NCBI GenBank assembly: GCA_958430865.1
Contig: CAUDNR010002369.1
Coordinates: 21,547 to 85,546 of the forward strand
Direction of reading: 5' to 3'
Length of the DNA stretch: 64,000 nucleotides
Source of the DNA: Entrophospora sp. SA101
Lineage: Eukaryota; Glomeromycota; Glomeromycetes; Entrophosporales; Entrophosporaceae
Shown here piece by piece: positions 11,801 through 25,100 of the stretch. Both the position numbers and the translations under genes were made by a program. A model generated the notes under the pieces. That model searched no databases. It was given only the letters and a program-made list of their open reading frames with translations, and was not told where the DNA came from. Every line of letters starts with the position of its first letter. Position 1 is the stretch's first letter.

Positions 11801-12245
11801 CCATTCTTCTAAATCTTTCCCCACTTCGAAACGAATTCATCTCAGATTCACTTCTTTTAATAGAGATATGAAATTCTTTATAATCAAAATGACACATTGA
11901 ATAAATTTTGTAGCCGTATTAATCATTTCTTGAGCCAAGTCTACTTGAGGAACAAGTTTATCTATAATACCTTTGCTAAATTTTTATTCATCATCAACAT
12001 TATTAATTGATGCAAAGGATTTGCCAAATAATAAAGTTTTACCACGTAAATCATAAGTTGTTGAGAGTGTAAGTGGGACTCACTTTAATTTTTGATGGAT
12101 AAGTCATTGTCACAAAACATTTATCTTTACCTTTGTCATTAAATACGTTGAAATGTATAGATACCTATTCTGACTGCATTATTTATTTTAGCTCTTGCAG
12201 CTTATAAAAATTCTTCAATTCCATATGATGACTATTTACATACAG
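8900..12245 (-). pseudogene. Decayed RNF213/mysterin-like giant AAA+ E3 gene fragment
   Basis: Reading the minus strand from 12245 downward gives a series of short coding blocks broken by many stops and frameshifts. About 12050-11900 reads YDLRGKTLLFGKSFASI then SKGIIDKLVPQVDLAQ. About 11440-11150 reads ASCDDESLVPNIIMSLYVNH and IYPEPWQLLF, then LRELHQRGFSFKEFL. 10930-10745 holds a 61-aa frame, 10400-10073 includes REDWEIRFADIVPF, 9560-9400 reads AVVQGQKIIYNLRNIEGEL, and about 9090-8935 reads FIFRFLSSESVKEHELL. The YPEPWQLL block and the neighbouring RZ finger suggest the RNF213 family, huge AAA+ ubiquitin ligases that also have fungal relatives. RNF213 membership is inferred from motifs. It is clearly not functional: no open stretch exceeds about 125 codons. 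Confidence 0.5.
10455..10650 (+). pseudogene. RZ-type zinc-finger remnant, opposite strand
   Basis: On the plus strand the reading MRYLCECGYRYKYVVNE, stop, GGKIVEGICLECKSKI fits the RZ finger pattern C-x-C-G-x2-Y-x5-C-G-G-x6-C-x2-C-x3-I-G-G. The third cysteine codon is now a stop (TAA). A one-base loss shifts the frame at the IGG motif, after which the reading continues GIYYQSKEDDKLTKHY and TPVSDVAV. RZ fingers occur in RNF213 and ZNFX1. The surrounding RNF213-like blocks read on the minus strand, so this piece is inverted relative to them, or it belongs to a second relic. Confidence 0.6.
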
Positions 12246-12370
12246 TGGTGTGCAGTGTTGGAAATTCGTCGATCTTATGATCTGCAAAAAAAAATTTGTG
12301 CACATATGAACACAAGAAATTTTTATTTAAATAAAATTCGTAAAATTACAAATTATAGAAATAAATAGTT

Positions 12371-12516
12371 CTATGAATTAATTCTCCTATTTTTTTTATC
12401 TTCCCAATATTCACATGCTTTCTCAAAATTAAAGTCTTCAATTTCAGGTCCATTTAGTAAAATCATCAAATGATTATTTAATGTATCAAGATTCATTTTG
12501 TTCCTTAATTTATTCT
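12371..12516 (-). pseudogene. hAT transposase C-terminal fragment, cut by gap
   Basis: The minus strand is open from the gap edge to a stop at 12371. It reads MNLDTLNNHLMILLNGPEI, EDFNFEKACEYW and DKKNRRI. This pattern (small hydrophobic helix, GPxxxxFxFxxA..W...K.RRI) resembles the extreme C-terminus of hAT-family transposases after the dimerisation domain. Only about 48 codons are visible and the rest is lost at the N gap. The assignment rests on pattern memory alone. Confidence 0.35.
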
Positions 12517-12526
12517 NNNNNNNNNN
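12517..12526. other. 10-N assembly gap
   Basis: Ten Ns, a nominal scaffold gap of unknown true size. Different sequence classes meet here: a hAT fragment on the left and copied TRA1-region fragments on the right. Continuity across it is not established. Confidence 0.98.
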
Positions 12527-12603
12527 TTATTATCACATGAAAGTAAACGTCTTTATAATGTTTCCGTTTTAAGGATAGACTCGATCATTATAATAGTTTG
12601 ATT
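12527..12603. repeat. 77-bp inverted copy of TRA1 3' flank
   Basis: Reverse complement of 29844-29920, just beyond the TRA1 stop. It overlaps the following TRA1 interior fragment by a 14-bp shared word (ATAATAGTTTGATT, 12590-12603). The junction is therefore a microhomology joint between two places 5.5 kb apart in the main locus. Confidence 0.9.
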
Positions 12604-13317
12604 GAAAATGTATTTGAACTTGTTATTAAAATATATAGCGATCCTTTATTTTCAAGGAGTGAATTGTCAGTTAGATTAGAAAAGGCTTTTTTAATGGGAA
12701 CTTGTTATAAACATTCCAAAATTCGTAATCAATTTATGGAGATCTTTGATCATAGCTTATCTAAAGTTTTACCACCACGGCTTCATTATATTCTTGATAA
12801 GCAAAATTGGGAATTACTTGGTGATTATTTCTGGATACATCAGGCTTTGGATCTTTTAATCGGCGCAATTTCTCATAAAAAAAGTATTCAAATGACACAC
12901 AATTTACAAATCAAATCAATCGCAACACTAGGTGATTTATCATCTTTTACAGATTCTTCAGAAAGCATTGATCAAAAATTTGAGGATTTTCTGCAAAAAC
13001 ACAGGGAATTTTTATTTGAAGTTAAAAAATTATGTGTTGGAGATCTATTATCACCTTTAAAACAGCTCCACCAATTAGACAATAAAATAGCATATGATTT
13101 ATGGGTCCATCTTTTCCCAATTTGTTGGTCAGCTATAAACAATAAAGAAAGACAAGATTTAACCAACAAATTAGTGACACTTTTATCAGAAGATTATCAT
13201 GATGTTCAAAAAGATTTCCAACCAAATTGTATACAAGCAATATTAGATGGAATATCACATTGCTCACCTGTTCTGAAATTGCCGCCACACTTGATTAAAT
13301 ACCTTGGTAAATTACAT
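12590..13317 (+). pseudogene. TRA1: TRA1 interior fragment (about residues 2460-2702)
   Basis: Copies 24352-25079 of the main gene (offset 11762) with the 240-aa translation unchanged. It starts and ends abruptly inside exon 10. After GKLH the frame runs into unrelated inverted-repeat sequence and stops within a codon. It has no start, splice site or promoter of its own, so it cannot be a gene. It ends at a joint with the right inverted-repeat arm that shares only one base. Confidence 0.92.
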
Positions 13318-13492
13318 TAATTCACAATGATTTCTTGATCAGCATTAAAAATTTTTGGCAATAAGCGCAGCATTTGATGTTATTAGATATGAAGCACTAT
13401 ATCCGAACGATTTCTTAATCAGGAAAGATCACCATTAAAATTTTCGGTAAATGGCGCAGCATTTGATGTGGAAAGGCACGTGATTAAAATTA

Positions 13493-14142
13493 AAAAAATG
13501 TCATTTTTGAAACATTTGGCACTTGCAGGAGGTTGAAATTTTAAATTAGGCATTAGTTCATTCCATAATCTTCTAAAAGAATTGTAAGAAATAATTTTTT
13601 TTCTTCTAAATCATTTTCTGATTCAACTTTTAAAATATTTTCTAAATAAAATTTTAAATTCTTTATACAGATATAAATTTTTTTATCAGTAGGAAGATAA
13701 ATAAATGCTCCAGAATCATTCCTATGCCTCATTGGTGAAGGTAACCATGTATTAAAGAATATTGATTTAAAAAATTTCTTACAATGGATTTTAAATTTTC
13801 ATCAATATTGACTTTAGTTTTATGTATAAGGGCTCTCCCTGTTTTTGCATGAATTTTGTTCATTTATGTAAATGTTCTACAATATTTTGAACCTATGGCC
13901 ACTTATATTGTATGACATTAAAAATGCTGTTTTACAAAGAGAATATGCTGAATTAAAACAAAATTTATAATTTATTCTCTGAGGAATATTTTCAGAGGGC
14001 TCTTTACAATTTTTGTTTTCTATTCCTATTGCTAAAAGTTGTGCTTTCAAAAATAAATCTAATTCTTTATTAGCTAAATTAATAATTTGAAAATATCTTT
14101 TGAAAGAATTTTTTAAATCTAATTTTTTCAAGTTCTAATATC
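13493..14142 (-). pseudogene. DDE transposase relic, arm copy
   Basis: Mirror of 3643-4292. It carries the same N-terminal transposase block (FCFNSAYSLCKTAF) and the same frameshifts. The C-terminal remnant seen in the left copy is lost because the arm ends at 13317. Confidence 0.6.
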
Positions 14143-14150
14143 TCTTTGTC

Positions 14151-14697
14151 TAGAGATTGGAATTGTCCAAAAAAATCCTTAGTTGGCTACTTGTTGGCCA
14201 AAATTTCTTAATCAACTAATCAGTCAATTAAAAAATTTTTTTTAATAATAATAATTTGTTTTCTTTTTTTTTTTTTTAATTTGCAAATTATGAAATTAAT
14301 TTCCATTTGAATCTTTCACTTTTTCAAAATACATCCATGCAAAATCATGTGTTACAATTTGTTTTTTTAAAGGTCTTCTGGAACCACCGCTTAAATCATC
14401 AGAACTTGAAGCCAATGAACTAATGGACCTTGTATCAGAAGTGTTTATTTGTTCACATGTAAAATTATCATCAACAACACCACCACTATTGTTATCATCA
14501 TCATATTGATGGTATTGATACTCTTCTGCATAGAAATTTTCCATTTTGAATGATAAAACACAAAAATTGTAATTGGTCAGACAATAATAATATTAGCATA
14601 GTATTAGCATTAGTATTAGCAGTATTAGCACTTGACTAAAATAGTTGACTAAATAATTGATTAAAATAGTTGACTATTTAGTCGATTCCAACCTCTA
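14151..14697 (-). mobile_element. hAT-like deleted element, arm copy
   Basis: Mirror of 3088-3634 with the same terminal repeats and 8-bp flanking duplication. The internal 82-aa frame (14296-14544) differs from the left copy by two amino acids, caused by clustered substitutions at 14494-14513. Confidence 0.65.
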
Positions 14698-15224
14698 TTT
14701 TTGTCTTTCAAAAATACGACATGTACAACTTTTTGGATTTTTAAAAAAATTCTTTAAATTATGAATAATTTCTTGAATGTTTTCAAGTTCAAATAAATCA
14801 TAATAATTATACATGAGATGGTAATTGGCTAATTACCGTAAATACGTAATTCGTAATTAACGTTTTTAAAGAGTGAAAACGGTAATTAATTATGTAATTA
14901 CGTAATTAATTTACAGGTGACGAAATTAATTACGGGCAACGAATTAATTACAAATTTTCTATACAAACCGTTGTTAACACTATACATGGGATGGTGATTG
15001 CCTAATTACTGTAAATATGTGATATTAATATATATTTTTTATTTTATAAGATAGATTTATGAACAAATCAAAAGATTATTATTATTAATTAACTTGTTAT
15101 TATGACTTGTATTCATGATTTTATTTTTACACAAGTTTTGTCTTGTCCATTATAAATAAAAAATAAAAATCAAGATTTTAAATAAGAAATAAATGGAGAT
15201 GAGATATTATTTTGCGGTCTGTTA

Positions 15225-15514
15225 CTAAAAATTATATTTATGACAAACAGCTTTCACCCACAAATAAAAAAAAAACAACAGGTCAAAGTGGTAATGGCAC
15301 AGTAACCCGTCCTTCTCCATGAATAATAGAAAAGGACAGGGGACGGGATGCTGTACCTCGACCGCGCCACGCCTGTCCCTCGTAATTGCCCGTCCTTTTC
15401 TAGTATTAATGGGCCAAACTTGAAAAGGACGGGGGACGGGTTCAAGCCACACTTGCCTGTCCCCCATCCTTTTCCAGCATCCCATTTAATGTGATGGTCT
15501 AAAGCTGCCACCTG
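15225..15514. repeat. GC-rich hairpin repeat, arm copy
   Basis: Mirror of 2271-2560. It lies 0.65-0.95 kb upstream of the TRA1 start codon. Confidence 0.6.
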
Positions 15515-15976
15515 TCCTCACCCTGCTTAAATGAATAACAGCTTAAACAAAATTGAAAAGACTTATGAGCTAATCCCAATGATAACACTTTTGTAGCACC
15601 ATGGTCAGCTATTTGTCTACATGGTTTAGCACAGTAAACCTTCTGATGAAGACTCATCCATTTTGCTTTGGATGAATGCTTCCAACCTTATAATGTCATA
15701 ATTAAGCATTTCACCTTCCACTTCCGTACATATGATCCAGAGTTGTGTGAAAAATTTTAATTTTATGCATTTAAATTTCACGTCTAGAACATATGCACTG
15801 TAGATCATTTGCAAGCAATCTTTGCTATCATTAGCAACAGTCCAAACTATTTTCTGTTCAGAATCGTTGTATAGTGTGCGAGCATACCTCCCTTTTGAGA
15901 AGGTGGGTGGTTTGATGTTTAAGCCTGAGCATAGAGTTGTACCCTCCATAAGTGCATTTGGAGGGTTACACGTTGG

Positions 15977-15990
15977 CCAATGGTCACGTG
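15977..15990. promoter_or_regulatory. CCAAT box next to CACGTG box upstream of TRA1
   Basis: CCAAT (15977-15981) lies three bases before a CACGTG palindrome (15985-15990), about 170 bp upstream of the TRA1 ATG. These are classic sites for the HAP/NF-Y complex and for bHLH factors. The close pairing and distance fit a promoter, but occupancy is inference. Confidence 0.35.
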
Positions 15991-16159
15991 TTTAAATGAT
16001 GGAATCCCCAATATTTTTTAAATTTTATGAAATAAAAAAAATATATAATAAATATACGTGTCTTCTATAATTGTTTTTATTTGAATTCTTTTTTCTTATT
16101 AATAATAACAAAAAAATTAACGATTTAACTTCAAGATAGAATTCGACATTCTTTAAAAC

Positions 16160-19100
16160 ATGTCCAGCCATGAATTTTCTTCACCTGATCTATATGCCTC
16201 AAGGCTAATGGATTCAAAAATAAGTTTGTAAAAAAACTATTTAATTCTTTTGCCGTTTTGGTCCAAGTTCAAACTAAATCTTAATTTTGTTTTCCCTCTC
16301 TATTTAAATCAAAGATTTCAAAACCAAGTTGACCATTGCTACAAATTTGAGAGATTCTGTTGAAATGTATCAAAATTCAGATTATCCTCGTTTTTTACAT
16401 TATTTAATGCCAGTTTTAAACAATATTCTTCAAAACGAGCCACCAGTATTTGATAGTAACTCAGAAGAACAAGTAATTACATAAAATCTTTTTTTAACAT
16501 TCCATTATTTTTGTTGATTTTGGCTTTTTTTTTATTTTAGAAATTACGCAACCTTTATTTAGAAATTTTACATAGGCTACCACAAAATGAATCACTTAGA
16601 CCCTTTGCACCCGACTTATTGAAACTTGTAATGAATTTATTAAAAAAAGAAAATGAAGATAATGCTGTGATATGTTTAAAAATAATTATAGAATTGCATA
16701 GATGTCATAAAAATTTACTTGAAGATCAAGTTCAACCATTTTTAGATATTGTAAAAGAAATGTATGCAAATATGGAAAAGGCAGTAAGGGATGCCTTTGA
16801 TACTCCTGGGACTGCGGTTGCAACGCCTAGTGCTAGTACGGTACATATGATTTAATTTTTTTTATTTAATTAAGAAATATATTGTTCCTTTCAAAAAAGA
16901 TTATTTTATTTACAATATCACATGTTTCTAGCCGGTGCAATCATCTATGCCTATCCCACCTTCGCCACGTCCTTCATCCCCAGTATCAGATGTAACAACC
17001 AATGAATCTACTCCAAATAAAGTATTGGCCGATAGTTTACACAGTTTCAAGGTTTTAACAGAATGTCCAATTATTGTTGTGCTAATTTTTCAATCACATC
17101 GCAATGTTGTGAATGAAAACATCCAAAGCTTTTTACCACTTATTATAAGAGTATCTATCTTATTTATTATTCTTGATAATTCTCTTTTTTTATTTTAACT
17201 AAATAAACATATTATCAATTAATTATTTTATTATATTGGCCAATTCATATTGAAAACTAGACATTAAGTCTTCAACCTCAACCACAAGCTGAGGCACATG
17301 AAGCAGCAAAAGCTAGAGGTGAAATTTTTGTTGGTGTTGCTCCAGGGATAAGAGATAAAGTGAAATATACAGAATTTATTGTTGCTCAAGTTAAAGTATG
17401 GTTTACAACACAATAGCCACTATATTTTATTTAATTTATAAATCATTCAAAAAAGTTTCTTTTTAATAGTAATACATTTTCAAATATTATTTAATTAGAC
17501 ATTGGCTTTTTTGGCATATGTTTTGAGAGCTTATACTACAGCATTATCTCGTTACCAAGATCAAGTTCCAGAATTTATAATTCGTCTTCTTCATGATTGT
17601 CCTACAGAAGCATCAGCTACTAGAAAAGTAGTGCACCGAGATTTTCTTTATTTGTATATTTGATGACTTGGTATTTTTCCATAATTGACAAAATATAATA
17701 AATTTATAGGAGCTCTTGGTAGCTACACGACATATTCTTTCAACAGAGTTTCGTAATGGTTTTATTAATAAATTAGATATTCTTTTGAATGAAAAAGTAC
17801 TTATTGGTACTGGGGTTACAGTTTTTGATACATTAAAGTAACTTATTTTTATTTTTATTTTTATCATCATCATCATTATTAGAATCATGGCATAAACTTT
17901 TATTATTAATAATATTATTATTGTCATTATAGACCTCTGGCATATAGCATGTTGGCAGATTTACTTCACCACATCCGAGATAAACTTACACTTCAACAAC
18001 TTTCAAAGATTGTGTATATATATTCATGCATTTTGCATGATCCAACTTTCACACCAAATATTCAAACAATGTGTGCAAAATTATTAATACATTTAATAGA
18101 ATCCATTTTAAATAATTCTCACAGAGATGAACATTTTGATGGTAAAATAACATTAATACATTTATATAATCTTTTTATTTATATTATTTTATTTATCGAA
18201 ATTATTTTATGATTTTAAAATAAAAGTTCGAGATATACTTATTAAAACATTAGATACTTTTGCAAATAAATTTGAGAATTTAAACATATTATTTCCTACT
18301 ATTCTTCGTCAGTATCAAAAAAAGAAAACAATTAATAATAACAATAACATTGATAATAGCATAAATAGTCAACTAACAACCAATAATTTATTAACCAATA
18401 CTGATGATTTTGATTTTGAGCAAGCACAACCAATTCATTCAAATATGACCAGTGAAAATCAAATAGATCTTCTTAATGGTGAAGAGAAATTTTATCCAAT
18501 ATATATATTAATTAAATATTTGAATTCTATATTACTTATTGATATCAATATATTTATTAATAAATAGATGGCCGTGTTTTATTTAGGACTCTTGTGGCAG
18601 GTATTAAACCTCTTATTCATTGGTTAAAACAATGTAACAATAGTGTAACTATACAAAAAATTAACTCTTTAACACTTGGAGTCACTCAAGAACAAGTTGA
18701 AATCTTTATTCAACTATTTAGAGAAGGAATTCGTTGTTTTGACTACTTTAATGTTGACAATCTTGATAATATGTCTCAACCAAAACTTTCTGAAAAATTG
18801 TTAACAATTGAATCTGCAAATAGAATTACTAAATTGGAAAAAGAAGCATTGGATCATTTTGGATTGGCTTTTGTTATAGTTGACCCAATAATATTTCAAG
18901 AGATTTTTTCATCACAAATGGACTTTTTTTTTGAACAGATGTTACAAAACCATTCATTACTTCAAATTTCTCATTGTTTTCTAACAACCAATGATATCAT
19001 ATCTCTTAGTTTCTCCGGAATTTTATTGCGATTTTTAGTGGATAGGTTGGACAAACTTGGAGGAACAGATACAATATATTCTTCAGTTATGCTTAGGCTA

Positions 19101-22100
19101 TTCAAATCAATTTTCCAACCGCTTACCCAGTTTCCTAATCATAATGAAGCAGTTCTTCAACCACATGTTGCAAACATTATAACATCATCTATGAAACTTT
19201 CTGCAAAGGCTAAAGAACCAATTAATTATTTTATTCTTTTAAAAACACTTTTTAGGTGCCTTGCAGCTGGCAAGTATGAAATTTTGTACAGGGAAATTTC
19301 TCCATTGTTACCAATGCTACTAGAAGGATTAAACAAATTTTTAACGTTAACACAAAAGCAACAAATGCAAAACTTGTTTGTTGAGCTTTGTCTTACAGTT
19401 CCTGTTCGTTTGAGTTCACTCCTCCCATATCTTAATTATTTGATGAAACCTCTGGTTTTAGCATTAAAAGCAGGTCCAGATTTAGTTAGTCAGGGGCTTC
19501 GTACTTTAGAACTTTGTATTGATAATTTAACCCCAGACTTCTTAGATCCTATATTAGCACCAGTAATTAATGAATTGATGCATGCACTTTGGAGACATCT
19601 TAAACCACCACCTTATGATCAAAAATATAGCTATTCAGCCATGCAAATCTTGGGTAAACTTGGAGGTCGAAATCGCCGTATGTTAAAAGATCCACCAAAA
19701 CTTAATACAAATTATTCTTTACTAAGCACTCTTGATCTGCAAATTTTTTTCAATTCAAGTTCTGCTTCATACTCAATTCAACTAGACGAATATCTAAAAC
19801 TTGCTGGAAATATTTTACAAGATCCCAATGCTTCTAATTTTTATAAAATACATGCATATAAATTTATTGTTTCATTAATTCCACTATTTTTTGATTTAGA
19901 TGAAGGTAGCGAAGACATAGGGAAATTAATCAGGGCACATCTACATAAAGTAATTTTTCCAACCATTAATATAGAATCAAAAAATAATAAAAGCCTAAGT
20001 GATGAAAAAATGGATCTAGATATAGAGACACCTAATGATATTCCAAGTCAACAATTAATTAAAAGCAAAACTAATAAAGATGGCGAAAAGAATATTTCAA
20101 AAAAGAAAGCCGTACAAGAGGAGACATTGAAAAATGTTTTATGTGCTTTATTTTTTGCCTCGTCTTTGTCTGAACTTAAAGAATATTCATGGCCATTCTT
20201 ACAAAATATTTGTCGGCATTTTGCATTTTTAGAGATTGGTGAATTAATTGAATTCAATAAAGCAAAAAAGGAAAGATTTAATTTTAATGTTGATGATAAA
20301 AGATATAGTTTTGAGACCAAGGCAATGTTAGAGGCTTTAATTGAAACCATTACATCTGAAAATCTTAAATTACGTAGTTTGGCAAGTTCAGCTATAACAA
20401 TTATTTATGAAGCTTGTTTATTAATTTCTGGATCAAAACAAATAATTAGCCATTGTCCTTTCTTCTTTTTCCTAGCTTCAAGGTTTTGTTCATGCTGTTA
20501 CCAACAAGAATGGTTTTATAAAAGTGGTGGTTGTTTAGGCATATCTATAATAAGTTCTCAACTTAATATGGGCATTAAATGGATGTTAGATCATGAGATA
20601 GAATTCGTTAAAGCTCTTCTTTTTGTATTGAAAGATATTTCTCCTGAATTTGCAGCTGGAAATATTGAGGATGTACCACAAATTCTCTTACGTATTATTG
20701 AGATTTGTAACCAACAAAATTCATCATCAATTGATAGTGATGTTGAAATTCAAGATTCTAATGATAAAAAAATCAAGTTTGATAAGCTTATAATCACATT
20801 AACTTCAGAATTATGCAATGTAAATGAGTCTGTAAGAGAAACAATACATTCAGCATTTAAACTTTTAAGTGAATTGACTCAAAGGACTATTACCTGTTTA
20901 CTTTCCCAAGCTAAAGACATTTTAATTAATTTAATGTTTGGTCAACCTCTTAGAGCTTTACCAGTTTCAATGCAAATAGGTCGTATTGATGCTATTACCT
21001 ATTGTTTAACACTGCAGCCACAATTCTTAACATCTCAATATTACGAAGATCTTACAAGGATACTTGGTGAAGTGGTGTTTTTAGTCGATGTTGAAGATGA
21101 TCAGGCTTTATTGAGTCGTAATTCATTATATAAGAATCCATCTGTCTTGAATAAACTTCGTATTGTCTGTTTGAAATTATTGAAAGCAGCAATGACTTTG
21201 CCTGATGAATTATTTTCTGGAAATAATCCAAATGTTACTAGACCACATATTATTGGTATTTTTTTCAAAACATTACATATGAATATTCCAGAGATTATTG
21301 AAGTAGGAACAAAGGCTCTTCAACAAGTCATTCAACAGCAACACAAACTGTCTAAAGATCTTTTACAATTGGGAGTTAGACCAATTTTAATTAATTTTTC
21401 GGATCCTAAAAAATTAACAGTGTCTGCATTAGATTGCTTAGCAAGATTATTGGAATTGCTTAAAAGTTATTTTAAACCAGAGATAGGCAAAAAATTGTTA
21501 GATCATCTCCAACAATGGGCTGATTCAAATTTTTTAGCGTCCACCGCAGGAAAGTCACTCACTGAAAATGAAAATATTAAAGTTATTGTTGCAATCTTAA
21601 ATATATTTCATCTACTACCTTCATCTGCAAATAGTTTTTTGGAAAACTTGGTACCTATGGTTTTAAATTTAGAAGAAAAATCATGTCGTTCCATATCAAG
21701 CCCTTTTCGTTTACCTCTTACAAAATTTTTAAATAGATACCCCACAGAATCTGTTGAGTACTTTTATAATAATATTAAGGATTATCAGTATAGTCAATTG
21801 TTCATCAACATATTGGGTACTGATGAAGCTTTAAAACTTAGAGAGGAAATAAAGAACAATCCAGTAAAATTGATAGAAAAGGTTTCAAGTATTCAACATT
21901 CAGATGCAAGTAATTATGTTGATACTTTAATCAGAACAATTTTGATTATTAGACAGATTATCAAATTTGATCCAAAATGGTTATCAGAAATTTCATCAAC
22001 CCCTGTCCTGATATTTTTAAAAGAAGCTTGGAGGGATCAAGGCCGCATCAATAGACTAAAAAATGAAAATACTTTAAACTTAAAACAAATGCATGAATCT

Positions 22101-25100
22101 AAATATTTATTAGAGATTTTCTGTGTTTATTTGAAAGAAAAGCCAGAAGATATCGATTTGCTTTTTGAATTTGTTTCTATTTTCTCAAATAAAAATATTA
22201 TTGATTATACATTTTTAAAAAGATTTTATCATGAAGAAGTTGCCAAAAAATATCCAGTTACACAAAAGCAAGCAATCCTCAAAAAGTTCCTAGACACATT
22301 TTCTGATCCAAATATTCCACCTAACATTAAAACACTATCACTAAAGATAATAATTACACCAATGTTATTATATGATTTTGCCAAACACTGTGAGTCAAAC
22401 AATTTAAGCCTTTCTGTCTCTAACACCTACCAGGAGCATGGAAAAATTATTGATACTACTCAAATGGATAAAATTCAATCTTTATGGCATTATCTGGCAG
22501 ATAACCATGATGAAATAGAGGATTCTTTACGCATAGAAGTTCTTCAATTTTCAACAGTTATTGTTAAAAGTGTACCAAATCTCATAACTACACGTAGTCC
22601 ACTTGTTAAATTTGGATGGAATTGGTCAAGAGTTGATGATATTACAGCAAAACATTCAGCATTTGTGTTTCTAGCTGCATGTTTTGCAGAATTTGACCAG
22701 GTTAATTTAAAAATGCTATTTCAATCTTATACAGCACTATTAAAAGCTCACCAAGTAGAGGCAAGGGTGCTGGTAAAACAAGCATTGGATATGCTTGCAC
22801 CTAAATTTAATATCTCACCTCAATCACAGTCATTTGATGAATCAAAAAAAGACTCAAAAAAGAAATCGCCACCAAATTGGATTGTGTATACAAAAAGGAT
22901 TCTTTTGGAAGATGGATATGGTCTGACTCAACTAATTAATGTTTATCAATTACTTGTTAGACACCCTGATTTATTTTATGAATACAGAGAACATTTTATG
23001 CCACAAATTGCCAACACATTAACCAGGTTAGGATTACTCCAAAATGCAACACCTGAAACCAGATTATTAACAATAGATCTTGCTGAGTTGATTCTCAAAT
23101 GGGAACGTTGTCGCCTCAATGAAAATAATATGAATGAACAAAACATTAGTAGCCCAGCATCATCTACTCCTACTGCGAGCCCTGGAAAGCGACGCTTAGA
23201 GTTGGAAACTGAGTTTTCACCAAAAAAACGACAAAATCTAGAATATGGTTTTTCAGAATCAAGGAATTTATCTGAATACAATACAAATTACATTCCCAAC
23301 AATTATTTACGCGAAAACGTTGTCAATTATCTTGTCAGATTTGTGTCTGCTTCCAGTGACCCTATTAGTAAAAATTTATTAGCACACAGAGCTCTTGATC
23401 TAATTAAGGAACTTTTACAGCCTGAGTTCTGGCCTGAAGTTAATGTGAAATTGAATTCTTTTGAACGTGCATTGAAATTTAATGAAGTTAGCAATAATAT
23501 AGACTGTATTTGTAATAACTTAGAAGCTTTAAATGTTATTTTGGAAAAGAAACCCTCGGAATATTGTCGTACAAATTTAGTTCATCTACAACCATTACTT
23601 GAACGTAGTATTATAAGTAATATTATGTGTATTCAAAGATGTCTTAATCCTGTTTTAATTCACATATATAAAGCTATAACTCCACCTCTTGTTGAAGACG
23701 AATTAACTCAACAATCTGAACAAACTATGACTGCTACAACTAAAACAAACATTACAAACATAGTACCTGCATCAACATCAACACCATCAGCGATGGAAAC
23801 AACTACAACTAAAGCTACTAGTAGTACTAACACAACCATTGAAATTATAACAAACACTTCTACACCAGGTGCAGAAATAGGATCCTTTACTCAATTAGTT
23901 AATAATACAATACAAGACGCTATTCAAGATCCCAACAATTTATATCAAGCAATGATGTTATTAAAAGCTATCAGTTGTACTATACCAAAAAACATCGATC
24001 CTTTTCTAAATGGAATAATTAATTCAATACAAACACTTATAAAAAGAATAATTCCGCAAGAAACAAGTCCTACTAATAAATTAATAACTAATCAACAATC
24101 CTTAGACACTTATATCAATGTGCTTATAATTGCATTAAATTTAGTCAATTTAAGAATAACAGAACTCAATGAAATGAGACAAAGTTTTACTGCATCTCTT
24201 TTACAATTAATTGAAAACTCAAAAGATATTGAACTGGCAAAAACTATTTTTAACATGGTGAAACAATGGATATTAAACAAAGAATTATTGCCTACTATAG
24301 AAGAAAAGACAAAATTATTAGTTAGCATGTTGTGCTATGAAAAATTGGAAGATAATAGTTTGATTGAAAATGTATTTGAACTTGTTATTAAAATATATAG
24401 CGATCCTTTATTTTCAAGGAGTGAATTGTCAGTTAGATTAGAAAAGGCTTTTTTAATGGGAACTTGTTATAAACATTCCAAAATTCGTAATCAATTTATG
24501 GAGATCTTTGATCATAGCTTATCTAAAGTTTTACCACCACGGCTTCATTATATTCTTGATAAGCAAAATTGGGAATTACTTGGTGATTATTTCTGGATAC
24601 ATCAGGCTTTGGATCTTTTAATCGGCGCAATTTCTCATAAAAAAAGTATTCAAATGACACACAATTTACAAATCAAATCAATCGCAACACTAGGTGATTT
24701 ATCATCTTTTACAGATTCTTCAGAAAGCATTGATCAAAAATTTGAGGATTTTCTGCAAAAACACAGGGAATTTTTATTTGAAGTTAAAAAATTATGTGTT
24801 GGAGATCTATTATCACCTTTAAAACAGCTCCACCAATTAGACAATAAAATAGCATATGATTTATGGGTCCATCTTTTCCCAATTTGTTGGTCAGCTATAA
24901 ACAATAAAGAAAGACAAGATTTAACCAACAAATTAGTGACACTTTTATCAGAAGATTATCATGATGTTCAAAAAGATTTCCAACCAAATTGTATACAAGC
25001 AATATTAGATGGAATATCACATTGCTCACCTGTTCTGAAATTGCCGCCACACTTGATTAAATACCTTGGTAAATTACATGGGGCTTGGCATATTGCAATG

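Larger units (their letters stand above)
13317..17784. repeat. Right arm of the 4.47-kb inverted repeat
   Basis: Reverse complement of 1-4468. Unlike the left arm, this one continues seamlessly into the rest of TRA1 at 17785, so it is probably the native location for the TRA1 side. Its other end (13317) joins a copied TRA1 fragment. The left arm's counterpart end continues naturally into the rest of the transposase relic. Confidence 0.95.
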
